In this document: positions 1 to 36,735 of the stretch, one piece after another
Position numbering within the stretch: position 1 is the stretch's first letter
Layout: each line of letters begins with the position of its first letter
Assembly (NCBI GenBank): GCA_002633005.1
Contig: NMRA01000057.1
Span: 367,567-431,566, forward strand
Direction of reading: 5' to 3'
Source: Phoronis australis
Taxonomy: Eukaryota > Phoronida > Phoronidae
Length of the DNA: 64,000 nucleotides
The notes under the pieces: generated by a model
The model's input: only the letters and a program-made list of their open reading frames with translations
What the model was told of the DNA's origin: nothing
Databases searched by the model: none
Program-made: the position numbers and the translations under genes

Positions 1-24492
<24,492 letters not shown>

Positions 24493-24517
24493 GAAGGTTC
24501 AGTCTGAAACTGAGCAT

Positions 24518-24523
24518 AATAAA
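24518..24523 (+). promoter_or_regulatory. Polyadenylation signal of CAD
   Basis: AATAAA 25 bases after the CAD stop codon; the very short 3' UTR this implies is inferred. Confidence 0.6.
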
Positions 24524-25516
24524 CATGAGAACTTTCCAAAACAGGGAAGTTCTGTCGTCTGTGCGCGAAGTATCGAGGCACTACTTTTTGTAGCGAATAA
24601 GTCTTGTGTGAAATGAAGTTAACCTATGGAATTCCCTTAGGAGAGTTCTTTATTGCCAGCTGCACAACCATTTTGACATTCTTTTTAAGGGCCTTGATGA
24701 TCATGTTTTCAGTCGTTTCCGATTGTTTCTAGGTGAAACGTTGTGTTCTTTTTTGCCAGGGGACATCAGAAGTCGGTCTCCATGTCTTTGTGAAAGTCTC
24801 ATTGAGATTATACACACACACACTACATGAATCCTCCAATTAACTAGATGTTCTCAAACTTGCTTTTTTTTTTTTTGAATGACCAGCATGCAATATATAC
24901 GTCTTTGAGGGTGTTGAAGGGTCATCTAAGTTTTGGTCAAAGTTGAGTTTGTTTGAGATAAATTTTCTGGTTGTTTTTTTTTTAAATGACAATGAGCAGA
25001 CTGAGTGGGAGCTTCCTAATGTGTTTAGAATCTCATTTTTATATCATTTAAATCAGAAGTCTGTTTCATGATGTGTGACTTTCATGTCAGGCTTGAGGCA
25101 GATATTTGCTCTTACGCTCTGCATGGCTGCTTCTCTACAATAGTTAAAATCTGACCGTAAGAAAAGCTCAAAGTTTTTGATAATACATCCAACAGTGCTA
25201 CTGACTGACTGAGATAATTTGTATGCAGTATTTCTGGGCTGTAATGTGCTAATAGTTAAAAGGAAAAATATTTATTCAGTAAATGTAAGGAGGGTTTGTA
25301 AGACTTTTTGATTTAAGTCTTGAGTCACTGTTCGTGTTGCAGATCTCAGAGATCAAAGTTCTTAACTACAACTGTAAGTGCCCGTGATATAAAAGTGGGA
25401 GCCATGTTTCCCATGGAGCAGACTATTGAGTGACTAATTGCTGGTTAGGAGATTAATTTGTTTGATTTCAACTGGCTATCAGTTAGGATCACACCGGTTT
25501 CAGTTTAAACATGTAT

Positions 25517-25598
25517 GGTGCTCTCCTACTCATAAAGCTCTTCATTGTACATTGTAAGGTGCTCTCTTACTCATAAAGCTCTTCATTGTACATTAATC
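25517..25598 (+). repeat. Tandem duplication, 2 x 41 bp
   Basis: GGTGCTCTC...TTCATTGTACATT occurs at 25517 and 25558, differing at one base in the compared part. Intergenic. Confidence 0.8.
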
Positions 25599-27154
25599 AC
25601 TAAATATGCAGGTACGTTTGGGTGGTGCTGTCACTAACGACAATCTCTGTGTCTAGTCTCCAAACATCAGGAAGGGTTTATGCCATTCAGATTCCTTTCA
25701 TCTGAAAGTTGCTGAATTCTTGGTTAACCAGTTTGTTTGGTTTTGAATTGTTTGGACTTGAAACTAGTCTAGTTTTTACAAGTTTTCAAAGTTTTGGTTC
25801 TTGTCTTCCTCATGTTTTATTCATTGGCGTTTAATTGGTCATGTTTCGTGGTTTTCAGGGATAAAAAAATTCCAGGGTTTTTACATAATGCAGGATGTAC
25901 GGATTTGGGGGTTTTCCGTGTCCCATTCGAAGATCATGATTTGTTTGGATGTATAACACACAAAAAATTTGGTTTAATTTGAATTTTAACTGTCTTCTTC
26001 ACCATGCTCAAATCCAGCAACTTCAAACTTTTCAGTCATCTGCTGGTGGATGGTTGGAGTGAAATATGTTGAAATTGGTGAAAATGAAATTTGTTTGTGA
26101 TCTGTGTTTGGTGTGCAGTGAAACAAATAACTAACCAAGATGAGAGGTTTTTAGACAGACCTATTGTGATGAATGTCACCTGACCAAGAGTGGTTGGGAG
26201 TTCCATTAAGGGCTACATGTAGCATTGGGTAGAATCTCTTCCGTAGTGGTTAACATTGGTTTTATATGTTGCTAATGGGTTATGAAGAAATCTCATAACA
26301 AGTGACTGATGGTTTTGTTTTGACGCATTTATGCCGTCTAACTCTTGTGTTCGTCGTTTTGAAAATCTCGGCAAGAATCGTGTTAAGTTGATGTGAGTTT
26401 ATTGTAGATCAAAGTTTACTTTTGATGGGGGAAATTCAGTGTTATATGAATTTTTCCATTGAATTAATGAGCTGTTTTCCCAATATCTGTCAAAAATGAA
26501 CTGCTTTTCTATTTGGACCACTTAACTGGTTATGGTCTCAATTTGTTCTTAATTGTGATCTTGTCTTTAGAACAACCTATTATTTTTTATTGGGCCATTC
26601 TCTGTAAATGACCTCCAGGGTAAAACAAAGTTATTGAGTGAGGTTTTTGGCAGTAACAAAATGTCATTTCTCACCGAGCCTTTAAATAGCACATAATGTG
26701 AGTAAGGAAAAATTTGAGAACAGTTTTATTTAGATAGAATGACAATTTCACTGGTTAATCCCTGTAGACATGATAATGTGGGAACTGGTGTGTTTACTGT
26801 CAAGCAACTTAACCAGTCAACTCTTGTTACAAAACTGGTATCAAAATGTTTGGTGAAATATTCTAGTGTTTCTTGACGATGGGGATGAATGTTTAGTGTA
26901 TGTATGAGATAGTGTTAACATTAGTACAGAGTGCCTGCCTCTAACTGATCGTTGTTAGACTATGGAAAAGTCTCTGCTATTTTGCACAAAATGATTGCCA
27001 ACCAAAATTTCGTTTTCCCATTTTCCAAAGTATGGTTACTTTGCTTCACCTGATAATTTTTTACAACATGTTACTTTTGTGACAGCTGTCTTATAGTGTA
27101 AAATCTTCACATTTGTTTTGGTTGAAAACTTTCACAAAATGAACATTCCACTTG

Positions 27155-27389
27155 TTCGTTGAAAACACGACTAAACTTTATGTTCGAAAGCTCGATATAG
27201 ACTCGCTCCAAGTGTCGAAACAGTCTGCTTTGCTCGGGTGTGCATCTGTGTAGCAAAATACCCAGAGACATAACATACAAACTAATTAAAACACTTCAAA
27301 TGGTGTTTGTTATGTTTCCGTGTTCTGCTACATAGATGCCACTCTTTATCAAGCTTTCAAACAAAAAGTTTAGTCGTGCCTTCAACGAA
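27155..27389. mobile_element. Inverted-repeat (foldback/MITE-like) element
   Basis: Left arm begins TTCGTTGAAAACACGACTAA; the right arm, read in reverse, begins TTCGTTGAAGGCACGACTAA. Similarity continues through AAAGCTYGATA and CATCTRTGTAGCA to ACATAAC, so arms cover nearly the whole 235 bp. No open frame. I could not identify a clear target duplication. Confidence 0.75.
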
Positions 27390-27767
27390 GTTTGTGTTAA
27401 CGAAGGGCTGCTACCTAACTACATGTATACTGCAATCTTAACATGCAACCGGACCCATTGAAATTCCGAAATGTCACGTTTTGGTGTATCTATACCTTTT
27501 TGTCACCTATTTGGGTTTGTTAGCAGATTAGAGGCACTGAAATTTGTTTTGATTGAGGTTGGGTCTAACTAGGTATAGAACAAACTAATGCGTGTAACAT
27601 CTTTGATTATCAGAAATAAATATATTTTGTATACCATGCAAAATATCTATTTGTTCTTATATTAATCCTGCATATGAAGCAAAACTGTGTATTTAAAAGC
27701 ACGGGAGTGTCATTTTGGAAATGTTTTACATAGGTGTATAGTTGTGTTACTATAAACGTTGATAGCT

Positions 27768-27805
27768 ATAAGTAAGAATTATTAATCTTATTAATTCTTA
27801 CTTAT
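27768..27805. repeat. Short perfect inverted repeat (hairpin)
   Basis: 13-bp arms ATAAGTAAGAATT / AATTCTTACTTAT at 27768-27780 and 27793-27805, AT-rich, intergenic; function unknown. Confidence 0.6.
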
Positions 27806-28670
27806 TGTACATAGAGTTGCTTAAAGTTAACACAGGTAGGGTACCAGTGATCAAAATACCAATAGAAGGAGAGTATCAACGACTTGCACAACACCTCTAG
27901 TTCCCGTTTACAGAAGCAGTGCAGCTACAGAAATTTACGGCTCGGGCGTAACCAGGAACCTTAGAGTCAGCCAACTCTTTAAGTGTAGGATGTACATAAT
28001 TAGTAGCAAAGTGGCTTACGGCAGACTGTGTGTGCAGAGTCTACGGTAATTTACATGTAAACTAAAGTGATCTGTGACGAGTGTAAACCAATAATGTATC
28101 CCGTATGAGTATGAAGATGAGTGCACTCGCTGCAAAAACTTTCCACGTACAATTTTAAGGCTCTGCAGACCCAAATTGTCACAACGTCCTAAATTGTCAC
28201 AACTTAAAACTGTGACAATTTCAGCCTGGGTTGTAGGCTGGTAGCGACTGTGGATTTCGTTTTCGTACAAGTGAACTGAGTTTTCACAATGATATTTTCT
28301 TTATTATCCTATGTGATATCTTCCTCGTACAGTCCTTGATAAGAAGTGAGTGTGCTGACGATGTTCTCGTAAGGCGTTAATGTTAACCACAAACTCGTAC
28401 CCCTCCTGAATATCAACAGACGCATAAAAAGTGTTCAACTGCGGCGTTTACGAATTTTGGAAGCAAACGTCACTGCAGACATCTTCTTAGTCTCATTTTC
28501 CTTCTCAAATTATTGTCGAATTCGTTTGCAATTAAAATTCGCCAGACACGTACATAGATGCTATAATCAGTTGTCGGCCGGAGGCGTATCCCAAAAGATG
28601 GCGTCAAACTCGCCGGAAGAGTAAGCCACTCTTGCCCGACACTTAATGGGAAACTAAATCCTGCTTTGAT

Positions 28671-28890
28671 GATTTCAACCAATCCTCGTTCTGTCACATT
28701 CTAATGAATCATTGGCGTCAATCTTGAAAGATAAAGGCAGAAATCAACTAAAACGGTTCTTGGTGATTGGTCTTTTCCCAAAGTTGCCGTGTAATTCGCC
28801 AAAAGCGTAGGTCACACTTGCCTCTTTACTAAAGAGGTCTCCTGAGGACTGAGACTTTGAAAGGAGTTTTCAAATTTTCCTCCTAACTTT
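28671..28890 (+). repeat. Dispersed repeat family R1, copy 1
   Basis: Shares long blocks with the reverse strand of 61790-62010: GATTTCAACCAATCCTCGTT, TCAATCTTGAAAGATAAAGG, GGTCTTTTCCCA and TTGCCGTGTAATT. Just upstream (28585-28650) a partly similar block repeats the CCCAAA...GCCACTCTTGCC pattern. Confidence 0.75.
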
Positions 28891-31100
28891 TGAGCATTAG
28901 TTTGGTTTCGGAGAACTGGGTGGGGGGTTAGTCTGATAATAGTTCAGAACCGGGTTTATATCCTTTTAGAAGACTTTGCGAGGGGTTTTCAAACTTAAAT
29001 TTGCTCTCATGGGGAGTTGACGGAGGTTACGAAACGTGCCGGTCAGGTGTGGGAGTTTTTCGCTGACTGATTCCCTGATTACACGCTATACGAAAGGATT
29101 AGCATCAGGTTGCCCTATTATACAGGTTTCTATTATATTTTATTGAACTGTTTTATTTATAAAGAATATAGTCCAAACTGACAATTATTCACTTCTATTT
29201 AGCTTAATATATCTAACATCTTTATGGGGTTTAAAATTCCAACAAAAGTCACGACACGAGAAATGTCATTACTGGCGACAATATATGTGACGTTAACTCT
29301 CCCAAAGGCACACGTTACCAAAGACCAGAAGATCGTCAGTTGTCGAGCAGGCTTATCCCGCTCGGGCGAAAACTCTTGTCAGTCCGCCGTTCAACTGAAA
29401 GTCACAAATGAAATTTCGACAAAAACGATTTGAAGCTGCTCATACTATTGATGTAAAGGGATTTTCTTTAGTTACGCGCCCATCGATATAGTGGCCCTCG
29501 CGTAATTAGACCCGGTAAAACACTAATATTCATGCGAAGTTTCTGGGAATCCGTAGTAATTATACTTACAGGAGCGCACTGAAGCGTCTACTGCAAGCAT
29601 ACGTCTATAGTCTATCATGATGCTGCAAGTATTAGTTTTTCAAATGAGCACCCGCCAATTGATATTGTAAGCACAGAAACTAAGTTTTTAACCAGTCGGG
29701 GAAATACGAACCGCCGGTGATTCGCATCTGAGCAGGCTGGGATGCAAATTGGCCGGCGCGGCATGGACTACATGATCCATTGTGAGGTACGGATCTGACG
29801 CTGGATATTTTGTGCACACAAATGCCCCAGTGTTACGAGACCGATTCTAAATAATGCGTCGGCAATATTCAGGTCAACTGGATAGTAACGATCGACTTTC
29901 ACTGACGTAGAGGAGTACTTGTTGAATTTTTAGGTGAAACAACGCTGGACCGTCGTGAGTGTAACGTTGAACGTGGATCTCAGTGACCCGGCCGGCGGAT
30001 GGCTCCACTGACCATTTTTGGTCAGATCTGGTTCTCCAGAGTAATCTGTCCACGTTTTTCAAGCTGATGAGGTACTCAGTCGATCAGGTGCCTTGAGTGG
30101 ATGAAACAGCCCCCAAGCTGACACAACCGGCAGACCGGCGAAAAACCCTAGCTTCTTTCTCCGTCGAGTGCAGCCGGGACCAGTCGGCCGACCCGCTGTT
30201 TATTTACAAATCATTTACCAGTCACACTGTCCAACATTCCAACGACTGTCCCAAATTTCAGTTTATTAAAGCACTTATTGAATGGCAAGGCCCTGCAACC
30301 ACGATATGTATATTATAACGACTCACAGAAGTAGGTCACTCCGAGGACAACCTGAACTGAAGGTGTTCCAGAGGTATGGTGTTTGGGGCACGTTGCCGCA
30401 GTTTTGCTATTGAGCAGCTAGGCTCACTGAACACCCGCATCTTGTTTAGAATCACTCAAACAAACTGAAGGGGAACAGAAGATTAACACGATTGGACTTC
30501 GCGTAAACAGGTAAAGAGAACCTACATAAAAGAGGCCACGCGGAAGTTGTTACTATGTAACATTCATTACGGAGGTCATAACGCCGATACAGAAGAAGAG
30601 CGTCTCCCGGCGGAGTACGAGACGTTAACACTGAAATGAAAGTGTGTAGCAGACATTTCAATGTTTGGTAACTGTGCGAACGACGAAAATCAGACGACGT
30701 TACAGCCGGGAGTCATTCTCGTTAGTTCTTTGCCGTGGTAAGTCCGCCATTATAAGGCAGAATTTCGAAATATACGAGCCAGAGTAAATAAAATCACACG
30801 CAAGAGCACAAGTTTCAAGTATCAACCTGTGAGAAGTTGACATGCCATTTTAAACGGATTTTTACAGTATTTCCCGTATTGACTGTAAATTAGGACAGGG
30901 AAAGTCGGTCCAGTGACCGCGCCTCGAACTTCTCACAGCCACTTACCAATTAAAACCTCAGTCCCGACTCCAACACTTGCTGGTTCGGGACTGGAGTTAA
31001 GACGGAATTTAGAGGAATGAGTCATGGAATAGTACCCACCATTTTACAAACCACTGCCTTCGATTTTATCAGAAAATTTCAATTAAACAAATGGGGGCTT

Positions 31101-31276
31101 CAGGGGCGGATCCAGAATTTTGAGTTGGGGGGGGGGNNNNGGGGGGGGGGGTCAGGGCAGAGCATTAGCCATGATTTTGCCAGTCGGACAATTGCAACCC
31201 CGAAATGCCAAATGGAATCTGGAAAATTTTAGGGCTGGGGGCATGGCCCCCTTGGCACCCCTTAAATCCTCCACTG
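31101..31276. mobile_element. CAG...CTG-ended non-autonomous element, copy 1, with 5-bp target duplication
   Basis: Starts CAGGGGCGGATCCAG and ends CTTAAATCCTCCACTG, imperfect inverted ends. Flanked on both sides by GGCTT (31096-31100 and 31277-31281). Contains a G-run interrupted by an N gap and a GGGCATGGCCCCC motif shared with the copy at 55.2 kb. Confidence 0.75.
31137..31140. other. Assembly gap (4 N) inside a G homopolymer
   Basis: Ten G before and eleven G after; the true homopolymer length is unknown. Confidence 0.95.
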
Positions 31277-32794
31277 GGCTTGTCACTGAGAAGCTCCAAA
31301 ATATGAATACAGGGTGACCCTATAACGTTACACCGTCACTGCTATGCCGTGGATGGCATTTCAACAAACTCAAACAGATGATGTTGATTCGCTGCAGTTC
31401 TGTTACCTGTTTACAGAACACTTGGACCGTTATATCAATTGCATTATTGTCGAGCGAACTTTTCCTTCGGTACTGGTCAATTCTGAGAGTTATGTTGTAG
31501 CGGTGCTTGGCAACTTTTGGTGTTATAGAAGGGATCAACATTGGTTCCTGCAAGATGGAGTCACCCATCACGAAGATTCATGACTTAGATAGGGGGTTTT
31601 GTTGGGTAAGACATCAGACGAAAACTTGGGTGTGTAGAACATTACCCGGATTTGATTCTTATTTGTTGGATTATTTAAAATGCCATGTCGTATCTTCGAG
31701 TAATCCAAACAGCATCGAGAAGCTAAAGAGAAATGTTTCCAAAAATGTGCAACATACGCGTCGACGAATGTAGTTGAGTGTACTTACAGCAACACGATAG
31801 ACACGACTTAAAACAAATCGGACATTTAAGTCACGAAACCATTAACGAATCAACGTTATTTTCTAGAATTTGGTTGAAATGTCTTTCACTCACTCATATC
31901 AGTTGTGGTTTGTAAATTTACTGGTGATTTCTTTCGTAATAATTAGTGAACACAAGTGCTATCATTTTTTGAGTTATCCCCTAATGTAAGTTGAAGCTAA
32001 AAAAGCGAAACGATGGAGGTATTGCAAGGGTTTTTGGTTTCACCAGTGAGTAAAACACACAGCTATCAGGCAGTCCACACCACGTTTACCGGGAGCACCG
32101 AAGGTGCACTAGTCCGAAAGTCAACTAATAAGGGAGATTTGAGACATACATGTAAAACATTAAAATGCAAGTTTTTGTCGGCATTCTACGAAGCTCCCTG
32201 ATGCGCCCGCAAGAATCAAGTCAACTAAAATGCCTCGATTTGAAATTTTTGCGAACCGCAAAATTCACTTCCGTGCATCACTCTTTGTGACTGAAATGTT
32301 TGCAAGTTTATTGAACCACAAATCGCGATCAACAGTGATATTATTCACTTTCTTGTCTTTCATAGCGAAGGCCTCTGGTAGGTGTTGAGCACAAAGCACC
32401 GTCTTCCATGTAACATGAGTGTAAACGAAGTATGATCATTTTTGAAAATGCTCAAAGATTGTTTTTCGCGTACATTCATTGGTTTTGTCGCAACGCAGAA
32501 CTAAATGTCACCCTGTGTCACAAATCGATTTTGCGCTGAGACTGATCATAGAATTATCGTGAGCAACCAACTACTATGCTCAGGTCAATTATCGAGTGAT
32601 ACAGTCTTTGGGACCGCAGCAAATATTTCAGAGAGCTTTTTCATCATCGATTGGTTATACTTTTAGGATCTCTTGCACTTAAAACGACAATAAACGCGCC
32701 TTTCATCAGAAAAACCAGCGTTTGATTTAGAACACTATCATTATCACAATAAGAGTGATTCCAGGGCTTTGAAGGAATTGGTTATTGCTCGAGA

Positions 32795-32882
32795 TCTGGT
32801 TCCATACGTTGGTCTGTGGAGGCGTGTCATTTTATTCGTCTGGTTCCATACATTGGTCTTTGGAGGCGTGTCATTTTATGCG
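32795..32882 (+). repeat. Tandem duplication, 2 x 44 bp
   Basis: TCTGGTTCCATACRTTGG...GTGTCATTTTAT occurs at 32795 and 32839 with a few differences. It gives a short open stretch that I do not regard as coding, since 44 is not a multiple of three. Confidence 0.8.
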
Positions 32883-33347
32883 CCTGGCATGGTCTCATGT
32901 GATAACGAGCTATTAGTTATTTGCAAATCAAGAAGTCACTTTTCACCCGAGCAAAGAATAATTTGAAACCTAGTGAGAAGTGGTCTAAATCAAATTTAAA
33001 GTTCGCTAGTAATAATATCCGCCCTATATTGCTATTGTTCGTCAGGGTCTTTTGAGGTACCGGCGACTACCACATCTCATAGCGGTGAGCGGCAATGCAA
33101 GGAAAGGCCTAACGTCGGCATTTTTCTGTTTTTGGTCATTTTTGAACACCACTGCAGAGGGCAGCACATGCTCAGTCTTGTTCGTAAAGGCGTAGAGAGT
33201 TGCCAAACAGAACAGATGCTACTACTTCCAATCTTTGACGAAAATATAGCCACTTTAACCCCAAACGTTTGAATTAATTACGCAATACTACACTATGTTA
33301 TCCGTATTTTTTCAAAGGATGTTGGATATCGGCATACGCAGCAAGGG

Positions 33348-33884
33348 ATGGAGAACGCCAGAATAAGATTAGCAGTAGTTGGCGTAGTTATAGGAGCACT
33401 GCTTCACACAGCTCCAAGAGCAGTTTTCATGGCGGCCTTATACGCCTGCGCGTGTCTTCCCGCAATAGTAGCATTGACAAAGGGAGCAGCAGCGGCGTCT
33501 GGAGCACTTGCAGCGGTAGCATTAGCAGGCGTTGGAGTGGTGCTGGTGAAGGTCCTCGGAGTTGGAGCAGATACGGGATTGCACGGAATAGAAGCTGATG
33601 GCCTATTTTATGTGGTGCTGTTTTCAATGGTGTCAGTTACGACATTGCATTGTGTTTCGTTATTTGCGTTTAAAGCTGGGAAAAATGCAAAGTTCAAAAA
33701 GATGCCTGTAGTTATGGGAGAAGATAAATTCGGATCAGTAACGGCCGCAACTACACTGGCGTCAGTGGCAGCTGTTGGTGCTGGGATTGTGTTTGGAGCA
33801 CTTATGGGAAATGTCTATTGGGCAGTTCTGGTTGCTGCATTCGTGGTGACGTCAGTAGGAGTTACAGCAGGGGTGGTTGAGATG
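33348..33884 (+). CDS. Exon 1 of paralogue 1: Ala/Gly/Val-rich membrane region
   Basis: 179 codons ending at GAGATG before donor GTAAGT. Without splicing the frame stops four codons later, which supports the donor. Composition differs sharply from exon 2 (very rich in GCA/GTA/GGA codons). Confidence 0.82.
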
Positions 33885-35912
33885 GTAAGTCTTGATTAAG
33901 CACGTGATTAAAGATACTTTCGACTTTATTGGGTAACATTGTTTTCGAGAGAAAATGACTGAATTTCTTTCTTACTTTTATTATCACAGTGCAGCTTCAA
34001 AGAGACTTTGCTTATCTATTCTGGAGTTCTTCGCTGAACAACGGCCAAAAATCAAGAACATGTGCTAAAACTGAAAATTTTACCATAGCTAAAATGAATT
34101 CATGTCTTCTAGTATTGTCTTTCGATGTATGTTGTAACATGCGATGACCCTTGGTGTTAACATCTGATGCTTTTGGTCCGAAATTCTTTTTAATAACATG
34201 ACATACAAAGATATACCTTGTAGGTGCATTCCGGTACTATTTTCTTGTAGTACATACATCTTCATGAGAAAGGTGAGACTGATATTCATAGTTTGGGGAC
34301 CTGTAATTCCATTTGAATTCTCCATGATTAATGCTATCTCGTTATCAGTAAAAATTTTTAAAAATCCACTACAAAACGTGATTTTACCTCGCTCGACATG
34401 ATTATTCATTGACAGAATTTGAGGGGATATGCATTTACTTAAATGGTTGCACTTGGTTGACTTCGACAGTTCCGTCGCGTCAACCGGCGAAGACATCTGA
34501 CAGGTTCTCGATGATGACTTTCGGTTTGCAGACCAATCAGATGCCTTAGTCGGTTGATCAAGCGGTGGGGCTGCAGTGAACCAAGTGCAGCCTACTTAAC
34601 ATAAATTTGCATTAATAGCGAACCCTAAAGCGGTCACCGAAGTGATCAATTGGTCAGTGAGTTTGGGGTATTAATTTTTGGGACAGAGTCTATTGTTTCT
34701 GTTACACAAGCGGCGATTTCTCGTCCCAAACGCGTTGCGAGTTTCTTTGGTCAATGGAACGCAGCCCATGTGCTGTAGGTTCTTAATACATAGGTCTACC
34801 ATGAAGTATTTGACGGCAATCACTCTTAAAACTAGGATTTTGTCTGACTGCATGACGAATTCTTACCCGGCCTTTTGTAATTACTTCATCTCTCTCTTTC
34901 ATATCTTTGGTAGCTGGTTATATTGTTGTTTTTGGTCACGATGAGTTCGTGTTAGTAATGGCAAATTTAAACACTATGGCGCAGTTTAGGTCCCCACGCA
35001 GTGGTACTCATATACACATTCGTGATGACATGATTATTTTTACTCAAATTGCAGATAACGGCTTGGTCTTCGAAAAACGTCTTTAAACCAGAGGAAGTCA
35101 ACTCTCACAAGAATAGAATGTTGAATGCGTTTAATCAGTTGTTAGCCGAGTCCGAAGAGATCAGCGTACTGAAGCGTGTGTTCTATTTCTACACGTGGAC
35201 GAAACCATTTGAGACCGGAAATCGTCCTCTGGATCGTCATCTTGTCCTCAACATAACACTTGACCAGCGCCATTTCGCTACCATAGAACTTTGCAAAAAC
35301 CTTAAGAAGGGTACTATCTACCCTGATTCAAGGTTTGTAATTTTGGATGAACAGAAAGTAAGATCTCAGCTTAGATACGCTGGTTCGAAATCACTTGCGG
35401 AAGAACATTTTCAAAACGCTCCGAAGTGTTTTGTGGACGCCGCCAACGACTGCATGGTGGCGTTTGGCGGGTACAACTTTCTGTTGAACAATTGTCAAAA
35501 TTTTGTAATTTACTATTTGAGGTATTTAAATGTCGAAGTAAGCTGGGCTACTATTGTATCTTTTGACGTCACAAGTCCGGATCACACAGTTCTTGATATT
35601 AGTCGCCTCTCATCCAGATTATATATCTTTTTCTGTCTTTTTCATCTTTTTTATAGTCTAGTTTTGACTTTAGTCTTCATCAAATTCCCTACTATTGCCC
35701 AGGAAAATCCACAGGTCTCATCTGTGATACTTTATCTTTATTTATCTCAGACAGCTGTTTGTGCGCCGTTGTTTGGTATGATATTTGCACAAAGTATAAT
35801 TCGCAGAGAAATGCCAGCTCAACAGGCTGCTTATTATTTTTTGGCCGCCATCATTTGCGAACTATGTCTTTATATATTAGGTCAGTATTGGCCTACTCGC
35901 TTTGTTTTGTGA
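33348..35912 (+). CDS. Multi-pass membrane protein with LRAT/NlpC-P60-like cysteine domain, paralogue 1
   Basis: Two exons (33348-33884, 35055-35912), GTAAGT...TTGCAG, phase 0, 464 residues. Exon 1 is Ala/Val/Gly-rich with about six hydrophobic segments (near 6-20, 25-43, 48-70, 84-109, 129-152, 156-178) and a KGAAAASGALAAVAL block. Exon 2 starts with a charged region, then TWTKPFETGNRPLDRHL, with His at about 241 and 252, and GGYNFLLNNCQNFV with Cys at about 326. Three C-terminal hydrophobic segments follow (about 369-388, 401-425, 437-455). His followed by NC-(Q/E)-x-F resembles LRAT-type and related papain-fold acyltransferases/peptidases; this is an inference from motif order. The start is supported by the paralogue, which has ATGGAGAA at the matching place. 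Substrate and role are unknown. Confidence 0.8.
35055..35912 (+). CDS. Exon 2 of paralogue 1: LRAT-like domain and C-terminal membrane segments
   Basis: Acceptor AAATTGCAG. 285 codons plus TGA. The region from FKPEEVNSHKNRM to NVEVSW aligns almost without gaps with the exon at 39993, giving strong evidence that it is coding. Confidence 0.85.
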   Translation: MTAWSSKNVFKPEEVNSHKNRMLNAFNQLLAESEEISVLKRVFYFYTWTKPFETGNRPLDRHLVLNITLDQRHFATIELCKNLKKGTIYPDSRFVILDEQKVRSQLRYAGSKSLAEEHFQNAPKCFVDAANDCMVAFGGYNFLLNNCQNFVIYYLRYLNVEVSWATIVSFDVTSPDHTVLDISRLSSRLYIFFCLFHLFYSLVLTLVFIKFPTIAQENPQVSSVILYLYLSQTAVCAPLFGMIFAQSIIRREMPAQQAAYYFLAAIICELCLYILGQYWPTRFVL

Positions 35913-36319
35913 AAATTTGAATGCAATAGTTGGAGCATTGTCCCGGAATCTCTTGACTTCAGAAGTCACTTCTATATTATTGTATACGTCGGTCTTTAGG
36001 AAAACGCGTAGCGGTGTAGTGTAGAGTTTCTACTGCGTGGTAGGGTTCATGTACCTGGAACCTCTTAATTTTTATCAAAAATTCAGAAGTCACTTTTTAT
36101 ATTGCTGTATTTGTCGGTCTTTGGTCAAACACATTGTGTAGTTTAGAATTTCTACAGGGGACTTCATTTACTTATGTAACATCCATGCTTAGAGTCAGTG
36201 AAGCAATTAGTTGCAGTTTAGAGGAAAGCTAAGTATAGAGATGTTGAAATATGCGTTTTAATGATGAACGCATTAAAATGTAGATCTGTGTGACTGTATT
36301 TGTGATACCAGTAGTGCAA
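35913..36319 (+). repeat. Post-gene spacer with 124-bp-period tandem repeat
   Basis: CAGAAGTCACTT...TCGGTCTTT...GTGTAGT...TTTCTAC occurs at 35960 and again, diverged, at 36084. Otherwise nothing recognised. It may be part of the 3' UTR of paralogue 1; an AATAAA lies at 36369. Confidence 0.6.
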
Positions 36320-36735
36320 TTTTTTCCTTCAGCGACTGCATCTCCTAAATTCCTTGCAGGTGCTTTCCAATAAACTACTGCTAAAACTTCTATTGGCAAT
36401 TTGTTTTTTACATTTGCCTCCGTATCCAGTGGCGGATCTAGGATACCACAAGTTGGGGCCCAACATTTTGTCTGTAAACATTTGCTCAAAGCACGATTGG
36501 AGATGCGCGTAGCACCGAATGGGGGGAGGTCGGGAGGGGGCAAACCCCCCTGGGCCTCCCCCCTAAATCTGCCTATGGTATCTTCGGAGCTCCTCGACGA
36601 ATTTTCATGCGGCAAATAGTTCCTTTTGGAGGTGCTCGACATACTCTGCGCCATCTAGTGGCCATTTTTAAAACTAATAAATACACTTGCGGTGGAGTCG
36701 CGGAGGGATATTAGTTCTTTGTGTTGCTCTTATCA
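36320..36735 (+). repeat. Fragment of the CTAGTGG repeat family, disrupted by a nested element
   Basis: Blocks GCATCTCCTAAA, TTGCAGG, GAATTTTCATG, GCGCCATCTAGTGGCCATTT and GTTGCTCTTATC correspond in order to the intronic repeat at 4821-6249. It is split at 36427 by a 151-bp insertion. Confidence 0.65.
36427..36577. mobile_element. CAG...CTG-ended non-autonomous element, copy 2, nested insertion with 5-bp duplication
   Basis: Starts CAGTGGCGGATCTAGG, ends CCTAAATCTGCCTATG (imperfect inverse), flanked by GTATC at 36422-36426 and 36578-36582. Removing it and one GTATC restores a sequence matching the uninterrupted GTATCTTC...TTTTCATG block in the CAD-intron repeat. Confidence 0.8.

Larger units (their letters stand above)
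24524..33347. other. Intergenic region without a recognisable gene
   Basis: 8.8 kb, AT-rich, stops in all frames every few tens of codons; no open stretch has family resemblance or splice borders. It contains the repeats listed separately (25.5, 27.2, 27.8, 28.7, 31.1 and 32.8 kb). The promoter of the first membrane-hydrolase gene should lie near its right end, but I see no clear TATA box. Confidence 0.6.

Noticed and set aside
31344-31773. Two overlapping + strand open frames of 79 and 88 codons
   Set aside because: No homology, no paralogue and no splice-site support.
32769-32966. 65-codon open frame containing a repeated phrase
   Set aside because: Produced by the 44-bp tandem duplication, whose period is not a multiple of three, so the repeat does not keep frame.
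34089-34496. 135-codon minus-strand open frame in the intron of paralogue 1
   Set aside because: No recognisable domain, no splice or promoter context; AT-rich sequence can give such lengths by chance.
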